Origin: an uncultured Flavobacteriales bacterium
GTDB lineage: Bacteria > Bacteroidota > Bacteroidia > Flavobacteriales > BACL11
Assembly (NCBI GenBank): GCA_913052655.1
Contig: CAJXFN010000024.1
Span: 1-14,033 of the forward strand
Direction of reading: 5' to 3'
DNA length: 14,033 bases
A program made the position numbers and the translations under genes. The notes beneath the pieces are model-generated. The model was not told where the DNA came from. It saw only the letters and a list, made by a program, of their open reading frames with translations, and made no database searches. The number at the start of each line of letters is the position of its first letter. Position 1 is the first letter of the stretch. This document shows, piece after piece, positions 1 to 5,436 of the stretch.

Positions 1-624
1 AAGCGCGGACTGTGGTTCTACGGGACTTAGAGTAATAGATGTTGGTGATTGGTTTATACTCTGAAATACGTAAGAAAAAGTTTTATTAAAATCAAATATT
101 TTTGTTCCTTCATTAGTTACTGTATCACTAAATTCTAAATTACTAAATGTATGTTTAATATTTAAGTCTTGATCATTAGTAACTACATTTTGAATTTTTG
201 ATATATCTAATATAAGTTGTATTTCTTTATCATAAATACCATACTCTGAAACTGCGCTAGTAATTTCAAGACTATCATTAAATATTTTAAAATCAGATTT
301 TTTACCATTTTTTAAAGCTCTCTTAAATGTCAATGTTAATTTTTTATCAGATTTTTCATATTTTATACTTGTAGGTTCCCAGGGTTTATCAATATCTATA
401 GGATTTGCTACTGAATTAGTAAGGTAACTAACTAATTTATTTACATCAGCAACACTAATATTTCCAGATTCATTTAGATCAGCTAAATATAATAAATAAT
501 TTTCAGCAAAAGCTAGACTGGGTAGAGTAGCTTGTGAATCAGTAAGATAATTAACAAGAACATTAACATCGGCGACTGATACATTACCACTGTTATTTAA
601 ATCACCTCTAATTGGTGCGCTCAT
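1..624 (-). CDS. Partial secreted-type protein with two dockerin-like repeats (both ends missing)
   Basis: The minus strand is open for 208 codons from an ATG at 624 to the left edge, with no stop. The product begins MSAPIRGD and at once enters two copies of a dockerin-like calcium loop: GDLNNSGNVSVADVNVLV and, 41 residues later, ADLNESGNISVADVNKLV. Both have the D-x-N-x-S-G-x-(V/I)-x-V-x-D pattern of type I dockerin or EF-hand-like loops. A beta-rich region follows (about residues 75-195), then SPTSITLSP, which looks like the start of another Ig- or cadherin-like domain. Such domains occur in large exported proteins of Bacteroidota. There is no signal peptide, and an in-frame TAA lies just upstream at 643-645. 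The ATG is therefore probably not the native start, and the real gene is likely cut at about 606-628. The function is unknown; surface adhesion or carbohydrate binding is only a guess. Confidence in the reading frame is good, in the role low. Confidence 0.72.
   Translation of the reverse strand, partial: MSAPIRGDLNNSGNVSVADVNVLVNYLTDSQATLPSLAFAENYLLYLADLNESGNISVADVNKLVSYLTNSVANPIDIDKPWEPTSIKYEKSDKKLTLTFKRALKNGKKSDFKIFNDSLEITSAVSEYGIYDKEIQLILDISKIQNVVTNDQDLNIKHTFSNLEFSDTVTNEGTKIFDFNKTFSYVFQSINQSPTSITLSPVEPQSAL
415..606 (-). repeat. Tandem dockerin-like repeat inside the partial protein
   Basis: Two 23-codon units lie at 606-538 and 483-415, with a period of 123 nt (41 residues). Both share the core SGN-V/I-SVADVN and end Y-L-T-D/N. 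The DNA of the two copies is clearly related but diverged, so this is a protein-level duplication and not a recent DNA repeat. Aspartate and asparagine occupy loop positions 1, 3 and 12, as in calcium-binding dockerin loops, with serine at position 5. Confidence 0.7.
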
Positions 625-628
625 ATAT
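606..628. other. Breakpoint joining two truncated, head-to-head genes
   Basis: Left of this point the minus strand encodes the interior of a dockerin-like protein. Right of it the plus strand encodes LhgO starting mid-domain at YKLQINYPYLNIVVLEKEN. The plus-strand LhgO frame stays open leftward to a stop at 548-550, but the residues before YKLQ do not resemble LhgO and no GxGxxG motif is present. Neither gene has a believable start. The exact join cannot be fixed by eye; I place it within about 20 bases. It may be a genomic rearrangement or an assembly chimera. Confidence 0.65.
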
Positions 629-1783
629 AAATTACAAATAAATTACCCGTATTTAAACATAGTAGTTTTAGAAAAAGAAAATGAACTTGCCTTTCATCAA
701 ACCGGAAGAAATTCAGGGGTTATTCATTCAGGATTGTATTATAAACCAGGATCTTTTAGAGCAAAGAATTGTGTAGACGGAAGGAAACAATTGGTTTCCT
801 TTGTAAAGAAATATTCAGTTACACATGATATTTGTGGAAAGATAGTTTTAGCTACTACAGAAAAGGAGAAAGAAAAATTGACTGAATTGAAGCAAAGAGG
901 GGAGAGTAATGGTTTAATTAATTTAGAAATTATAGGTCCTGAGAAAATAAAGGAGATTGAACCGTTTGCAAATGGGATCGCTGCATTATATGTTCCAGAA
1001 TCTGGCATTGTAGATTATAAAGCATTTACGAATAAACTTGCCGAGCTAATAATAGAGATTAATCCTAAAAGTAAAATTCTGACATCTTGTGAGGTGTTAG
1101 AAGTAAATGAAGAAAGTTTAATTACTACAAAAGGAACATTTAAAACACTTCATTCTATTTTTTGTGGAGGTTTGTTTTCGGACAGATTAGCCAAAAAAGA
1201 TAAAATGAATCTTGATTTGAAAATTGTTGGATTTAGAGGCGATTATTATGATTTAGAAGATCACGCGAAAGAAAAAGTAAAACACTTAATTTATCCTGTT
1301 CCTAATCCTGAATTTCCGTTCCTAGGAGTACATTTTACTCGAATGACGGATGGTAGAATAGAGTGTGGTCCAAATGCTGTTTTTACTTTTAAAAGAGAAG
1401 GATATGGTAAAATAGATTTTAATTTAAAAGATACATTAGAAGCATTAACTTTTTTAGGGACATGGAGATTGTTCATAAATCATTGGAAATTTGGTTGGAA
1501 TGAATATAGGAGAGCATTTTCAAAAAGATTATTTTTGAAAGAACTAAATAAAATGTTGCCTAATTTAAAAATGAACGATATAAAAGAAGGTAGATCGGGA
1601 GTTAGAGCTATGGCTTTAGGAAAAGATGGTGAAGTCATAGATGACTTTAAAATTGTCAAGAATAAAAACAATATTCATGTGATTAACGCTCCATCACCAG
1701 CAGCAACAGCTTGTTTATCAATTGGAGATGAGATTGTAAAACATGCTACAAAGAATTTTAATTTAAAGAAGAACATATGTTAA
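623..1783 (+). CDS. lhgO: L-2-hydroxyglutarate oxidase LhgO, 5'-truncated
   Basis: This is an FAD-dependent enzyme of the D-amino-acid-oxidase-like family that oxidises L-2-hydroxyglutarate to 2-oxoglutarate, removing a toxic side product of malate or lactate dehydrogenases; electrons usually pass to the membrane quinone pool. The match to E. coli LhgO is collinear: LEKENELAFHQTGRNSGVIHSG, then YYKPGS, CGKIVLATTE, FRGDYY, the run HLIYPVPNPEFPFLGVH with FTRM, GPNAVFTFKREGY, and near the C terminus NAPSPAATACLSIGDEIV. Comparison with E. coli shows that about 18 N-terminal residues are missing, including the GxGxxG dinucleotide-binding loop. The first in-frame NTG start after the join is TTG at 734, which would drop still more of the FAD domain, so the gene as shown should not make an active enzyme. 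The stop overlaps the next gene by 7 nt (ATGTTAA). The identification is very secure; whether the truncation is biological is unknown. Confidence 0.9.
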   Translation: MYKLQINYPYLNIVVLEKENELAFHQTGRNSGVIHSGLYYKPGSFRAKNCVDGRKQLVSFVKKYSVTHDICGKIVLATTEKEKEKLTELKQRGESNGLINLEIIGPEKIKEIEPFANGIAALYVPESGIVDYKAFTNKLAELIIEINPKSKILTSCEVLEVNEESLITTKGTFKTLHSIFCGGLFSDRLAKKDKMNLDLKIVGFRGDYYDLEDHAKEKVKHLIYPVPNPEFPFLGVHFTRMTDGRIECGPNAVFTFKREGYGKIDFNLKDTLEALTFLGTWRLFINHWKFGWNEYRRAFSKRLFLKELNKMLPNLKMNDIKEGRSGVRAMALGKDGEVIDDFKIVKNKNNIHVINAPSPAATACLSIGDEIVKHATKNFNLKKNIC

Positions 1784-2328
1784 AGTTTTTTGGGATTTCA
1801 AAAAAAGATAAAATTTCAGTAAAAGACACTTCTAAGATTTTTACTGTTGCTTTGAATAAAGTGGTAAATGATGGTTACGCTGAAATTCAAAGTTTTTTAA
1901 ATAAGAATAATAATCTTGAGAAAAGTCCAAATATTTCTGATGAAGATATTAAATGGTTTAGATTAATAATATTCGTAGGAAACTTGCATGTAACTTCTAC
2001 TAAATTTGAAGAAAAAGAAGCTTTATCGCTAAGAAATGAAATTGTAGATAATCTACTTCCATATTTAGAAAATGATTCTGAAGTTGCAATGGATATGTTC
2101 CTAAATTATGAAACTTACTTTAATGATTTATTAGCTAAACAGATTGATCCAGTTGAAACAATGTCTTTAGCAGTTTTTGATAAATATAATATTAATGATT
2201 GTCAGTCAGAATTATTGAAACGTAAAAATGAACCTAATCCTGTTTTGTTTAACGAGTTGAGAAAGTATTTACAACACTTTGTTTGGAATTGGGAAGAGTT
2301 CTTAGAAAAGTGTAAAGTTACATTTTAA
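1777..2328 (+). CDS. Unrecognised 183-residue protein, coupled to lhgO
   Basis: I do not recognise this protein. It starts MLKFFGISKKDK at an ATG that overlaps the lhgO stop by 7 nt (ATGTTAA), so the two are probably co-transcribed and translationally coupled. The product looks soluble: no signal peptide, no membrane segment, rich in Lys, Glu, Asn and Asp, with long predicted helices such as DEDIKWFRLIIFVGNLHV (residues about 55-72) and a C-terminal helix with the aromatic cluster HFVWNWEEFL. There is no cysteine pair or evident nucleotide-binding motif. Base composition resembles the neighbours, so it is not obviously foreign. It ends in a 4-nt convergent overlap with purB, leaving no room for an independent terminator. 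It may be a lineage-specific conserved hypothetical protein; a link to hydroxyglutarate oxidation is suggested only by position. Confidence 0.85.
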   Translation: MLKFFGISKKDKISVKDTSKIFTVALNKVVNDGYAEIQSFLNKNNNLEKSPNISDEDIKWFRLIIFVGNLHVTSTKFEEKEALSLRNEIVDNLLPYLENDSEVAMDMFLNYETYFNDLLAKQIDPVETMSLAVFDKYNINDCQSELLKRKNEPNPVLFNELRKYLQHFVWNWEEFLEKCKVTF

Positions 2329-3668
2329 ATTCCTGTGTAGTTGTATGGAGTGATTTTTTGGAGTTCTTCTTTAACCTCATCACTTACTTCTAACTCATTA
2401 ATAAAGTTTGAGATACTTTCTTCGTTGATAACCGAATTAGTTCTAGTTAAATCTTTTAAGGCTTCATATGGATTGGGATAAGATTCTCTTCTTAATATAG
2501 TCTGAATAGCTTCTGCACAAACTGCCCAGTTTTTATTAAGATCATCTTGTATTTTTTCTTCATTTAACACTAATTTCCCAAGACCCTTATTCAAAGAAGA
2601 AAATGAGATTAAATTATGAGAAAAAGGTACACCAATATTTCTTAGTACAGTACTATCTGTTAAATCTCTTTGTAGTCTAGATATAGGGAGTTTACTAGAA
2701 AGAAATTCGTAAACAGCATTTGCCACTCCTAAATTTCCTTCCGCATTTTCAAAATCTATTGGGTTTACTTTGTGTGGCATGGCAGAAGATCCTACTTCTC
2801 CTTTTTTTATAGCTTGTTTAAAGTAGTCCATACTAATATAAGTCCAAATATCTCTAGAAAGATCAATTAAAATATTATTAATTCTTTTAATACAGTCCAT
2901 TAAAGCGGCGAGATAGTCATAATGTTCAATTTGTGTAGTTGTTTGTTGTCTTTTGAGTCCTAGTCTGTTTTTAACAAAATTATTTCCAAATTCAACCCAA
3001 TTATGTTCTGGATAGGATACATGATGAGCATTGAAATTTCCAGTTGCACCTCCAAATTTAGCAGAAAATGGTATGTTGTTCAATAATTTTATTTGATTTT
3101 CAATTCTTTCTACAAAAACAAAAATTTCCTTACCTAATTTTGTTGGAGAGGCAGCTTGACCATGAGTTCTAGCTAACATTGGTACATTTTTCCATTCATT
3201 AGAAAGTTCATTTAATTTTTCTGTAACTTTTTTTAGATCTGGAAAAAATATATTATTAAATGCTTCTTTAATTGAAAGAGGCACAGCTGTATTGTTAATA
3301 TCTTGTGATGTTAAGCCAAAATGAATAAATTCTTTAAAATCAGAGAGTCCTAATTTATCAAATTCTTCTTTAATAAAATATTCTACTGCTTTTACATCAT
3401 GATTTGTGACACTTTCAATTTTTTTTACTCTTTTTGCAGAATCAATTGAGAAATCTGTGTAAAGTTTTCTTAGGTTTTCAAATTTTGTTTTTGGGAAATT
3501 TTTTAATTGTGGAATAGATGATTCACACATACTGATAAAATATTCAACTTCAATTAATATTCTATATTTAATTAATGCTGACTCAGAAAAATAATCTCTT
3601 AATTTTTCTGTTTTTGATGCATATCTTCCATCAATTGGAGAAATTGCGGTAAGTTCACTTAAAGACAT
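2325..3668 (-). CDS. purB: Adenylosuccinate lyase PurB
   Basis: Cytosolic homotetrameric lyase of the fumarase/aspartase superfamily. It releases fumarate twice in purine synthesis: SAICAR to AICAR, and adenylosuccinate to AMP. The product has 447 residues, close to E. coli PurB (456), and is of the E. coli type: LTAISPIDGRYASKT at the N terminus, TSQDINNTA at 120-128, ARTHGQAASPT at 166-176 with the catalytic His169, and the superfamily signature GSSAMPHKVNPIDFEN at 293-308 with the flexible-loop serines 294/295. RLQRDLTDSTVLRN at 331-344 is also typical. The ATG at 3668 gives the expected N terminus MSLSELTAISPIDGRY. A TAGTTTTG box lies 26 nt upstream. The gene stands alone, reads toward the unrecognised gene at 1777-2328 and overlaps its stop codon. 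All key residues are present, so it should be functional. Confidence 0.97.
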   Translation of the reverse strand: MSLSELTAISPIDGRYASKTEKLRDYFSESALIKYRILIEVEYFISMCESSIPQLKNFPKTKFENLRKLYTDFSIDSAKRVKKIESVTNHDVKAVEYFIKEEFDKLGLSDFKEFIHFGLTSQDINNTAVPLSIKEAFNNIFFPDLKKVTEKLNELSNEWKNVPMLARTHGQAASPTKLGKEIFVFVERIENQIKLLNNIPFSAKFGGATGNFNAHHVSYPEHNWVEFGNNFVKNRLGLKRQQTTTQIEHYDYLAALMDCIKRINNILIDLSRDIWTYISMDYFKQAIKKGEVGSSAMPHKVNPIDFENAEGNLGVANAVYEFLSSKLPISRLQRDLTDSTVLRNIGVPFSHNLISFSSLNKGLGKLVLNEEKIQDDLNKNWAVCAEAIQTILRRESYPNPYEALKDLTRTNSVINEESISNFINELEVSDEVKEELQKITPYNYTGI

Positions 3669-3694
3669 ATTTGTATGTTTTTAAAATATGATTG

Positions 3695-3702
3695 CAAAAC
3701 TA
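3695..3702 (-). promoter_or_regulatory. Candidate -7 box for purB
   Basis: The minus strand reads TAGTTTTG, an exact match to the Bacteroidota -7 consensus TAnnTTTG, ending 26 nt before the purB ATG. No TTG at the expected -33 spacing is seen, so only half of the promoter is supported. Confidence 0.45.
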
Positions 3703-3724
3703 CAAAATTTGAATAAGAAGATAG

Positions 3725-3753
3725 TTGAATTGTATTGTTATTTGTTACTTTTG
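3725..3753 (+). promoter_or_regulatory. Candidate promoter for the DUF456-mqnA pair
   Basis: TTG at 3725-3727 and TACTTTTG at 3746-3753 are separated by 18 nt, fitting the Bacteroidota -33/-7 arrangement (TTG, 17-23 nt, TAnnTTTG). Transcription would begin at about 3757-3760, essentially at the ATG at 3758, implying a leaderless or nearly leaderless mRNA. Confidence 0.42.
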
Positions 3754-3757
3754 ATTT

Positions 3758-4243
3758 ATGGATTTAGTTTTTATTATTATTGTAATTTTACTTCTTTTTA
3801 TTGGTGTAATAGGAAGTTTTTTTCCTGCAATTCCTGGCCCTCCTATCTCTTATGGAGCTTTGTTACTTTCACATTTTTATATCTTTCCTTTAAAAGATAA
3901 AAGTGATTTGTGGTTATGGGCATTGATAGTGGTTATAGTTACAATTCTAGATTTTTGGGTCCAAATTTATGGAGTGAAGAAGTTTGGAGGTGGTAAAAAA
4001 TCTATTAACGGTTCAGTACTTGGTTTGATTGTTGGAATCTTTCTTGTCCCTGGTATTGGATTAATAATAGGTCCTTTTTTAGGAGCATTTATAGGTGCGA
4101 AAATGGAGGGTGAAAATTTAAATAATGCTTTTAAAATTGCATTTGGAGCTTTTACTGGTTTTATTCTAGGAACACTTTTAAAATTACTTGTTTCTTTATA
4201 TATTACATATATCATTATTGACTCAATATCCTCTTTATGTTAA
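3758..4243 (+). CDS. DUF456-family integral membrane protein
   Basis: A 161-residue, very hydrophobic protein with about four or five membrane segments (roughly residues 2-22, 29-44, 51-70, 84-114 and 127-155). The N-terminal FIGVIGSFFPAIPGPPISYG, with its proline/glycine turn, and the glycine-rich second half (LGLIVGIFLVPGIGLIIGPFLGAFIGAK, split by VPG) are characteristic of the DUF456 family, whose function is not established. The ATG at 3758 places the conserved motif about 20 residues in, as in homologues. Its last codons overlap the mqnA start by 7 nt (ATGTTAA), so the two are probably translated from one mRNA. The pairing suggests a cytoplasmic-membrane role alongside menaquinone synthesis, but that is inference from position only. 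Confidence 0.85.
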   Translation: MDLVFIIIVILLLFIGVIGSFFPAIPGPPISYGALLLSHFYIFPLKDKSDLWLWALIVVIVTILDFWVQIYGVKKFGGGKKSINGSVLGLIVGIFLVPGIGLIIGPFLGAFIGAKMEGENLNNAFKIAFGAFTGFILGTLLKLLVSLYITYIIIDSISSLC

Positions 4244-4986
4244 AGTATAAAGTTTCTGCAGTATCTTATCTAAATACAGTTCCATTTATATATGGATTAA
4301 AATCTTCTAAAATATACGAAGATATAGAGTTACAACTCAATTATCCCTCTGCTTGTGCGAAGAAATTAATAAATGATGAAGTAGATATTGCACTTGTACC
4401 CGTAGTAATTTTGAAGAGTTATCCTTCGTTTAAAATTGTAACTGATTATTGTATTAGTGCAGATGGACCTGTAGATACTGTTTGTTTGTATTCAAATGTA
4501 TCACTTAATAATATTGAAGATATATATTTAGATTATCAATCTAAAACATCTGTTGAGCTATTAAAGATTTTATGTAAGGAATATTGGAAAATTTCACCAA
4601 ATTTTAAAAATTCAAAAATTGGATTTGAAGAAAAGGTTAAAGATAATACAGCCGCTTTAATTATAGGAGATAGAGCATTTGCAGCAAATGATAAATATAA
4701 ATATATATATGATTTATCTGAGGTATGGAAACAAATGACAGGACTTCCATTTGTTTTTGCATGTTGGATTTCTAATAAGGAAATTGATGAATATTTTCTT
4801 TATGAGTTTCATCAATCATTAAAATTGGGAATTGAAAATGTAGAAGAATCTATTAGAATCGAGTCTATAAACTATTCGCATTGTGACAATCCAAAAGAAT
4901 ATTTGAACAGAAAAATTTCCTATATTTTAGATGAAGAAAAACGAACAGGAATGGAGTTGTTCTTAAAAAAGATTAAAGATTCATAG
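4237..4986 (+). CDS. mqnA: Chorismate dehydratase MqnA (futalosine menaquinone pathway)
   Basis: MqnA removes water from chorismate to give 3-[(1-carboxyvinyl)oxy]benzoate, the first step of the futalosine route to menaquinone. Its fold resembles periplasmic solute-binding proteins, but it acts in the cytoplasm, and there is no signal peptide here. The N terminus KVSAVSYLNTVPFIYGL (residues 5-21) is the family hallmark. DIALVPV (50-56), SADGPVDTVCLYS (74-86), LIIGDRAF (141-148) and TGLPFVFACW (168-177) also fit. At 249 residues it is within the shorter end of the family. The ATG at 4237 overlaps the upstream stop by 7 nt, and the start is well placed before the hallmark. The remaining futalosine genes are not in the window. 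The neighbouring minus-strand lipoprotein gene converges with only 9 nt between stops. Confidence 0.93.
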   Translation: MLKYKVSAVSYLNTVPFIYGLKSSKIYEDIELQLNYPSACAKKLINDEVDIALVPVVILKSYPSFKIVTDYCISADGPVDTVCLYSNVSLNNIEDIYLDYQSKTSVELLKILCKEYWKISPNFKNSKIGFEEKVKDNTAALIIGDRAFAANDKYKYIYDLSEVWKQMTGLPFVFACWISNKEIDEYFLYEFHQSLKLGIENVEESIRIESINYSHCDNPKEYLNRKISYILDEEKRTGMELFLKKIKDS

Positions 4987-4995
4987 ATTTTGTAA

Positions 4996-5436
4996 TTAAT
5001 GGTACAGATGTTTATATTGAGCTGGTAAAATTATTGAAATTTTATTATATAACTCTCGTAAATCTAGTGAAGGGTTTTCATTATACTTTACACTTTCCCC
5101 ATTAATAACAATAGTTTTTACTTGTAAATCCTGTAATCCTCTATTGAAATATTTATTTCCTATTTCTGAGAATTTTATTTCTTTAGAGTATAAAATTATT
5201 TTATCTAAATCAGAAGTAGAGTATTTGAAATATTCTTTACTTTTTTTTGTGTTTTTGATGTAGTTAAACAGTCCAACTCCATCAGAGTAGAATGTTATTT
5301 TATATACATGACAATTTCCTTTACAAGGCGAATTTTGTAAAGATAAAACTACTTTTCTTTCTTTGTGTTGATGATTGTTAGTAACTAAACAAGCGGAAAT
5401 AGAAAATAAAAGAACTATTATATGAAAGTTCCTCAT
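4996..5436 (-). CDS. Small DUF6438-type lipoprotein
   Basis: A 146-residue protein with an N-terminal hydrophobic stretch ending in the lipobox ISAC (Cys16), so it is predicted to be a lipoprotein exported by Sec and anchored by signal peptidase II processing. The mature part contains LQNSPCKGNCHVYKITFYSDG (residues 33-53, with P-C-x-G-x-C-x-V-Y and a following S/D-G turn), which resembles DUF6438 domains of Bacteroidota; no function is established for that family. The two cysteines, 38 and 42, could form a disulfide or bind something, but that is speculation. Its ATG overlaps the yidC stop by one base (TAATG), so it is almost certainly the last gene of the pyrG-yidC transcript. The start is fixed by this overlap and by the signal sequence. 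Confidence 0.83.
   Translation of the reverse strand: MRNFHIIVLLFSISACLVTNNHQHKERKVVLSLQNSPCKGNCHVYKITFYSDGVGLFNYIKNTKKSKEYFKYSTSDLDKIILYSKEIKFSEIGNKYFNRGLQDLQVKTIVINGESVKYNENPSLDLRELYNKISIILPAQYKHLYH

Noticed and set aside
739..1671. Three minus-strand open frames of 61-89 codons opposite lhgO
   Set aside because: They are antisense shadows of a gene with strong full-length homology and have no recognisable motif.
3688..3900. 70-codon plus-strand frame overlapping the DUF456 start
   Set aside because: It is out of frame with the clear DUF456 gene and its composition reflects the shifted membrane-protein codons; part of it lies in the purB promoter region.
3967..4215. 82-codon minus-strand frame inside DUF456
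   Set aside because: Antisense shadow; the proline-rich content is the complement of glycine codons in the membrane protein.
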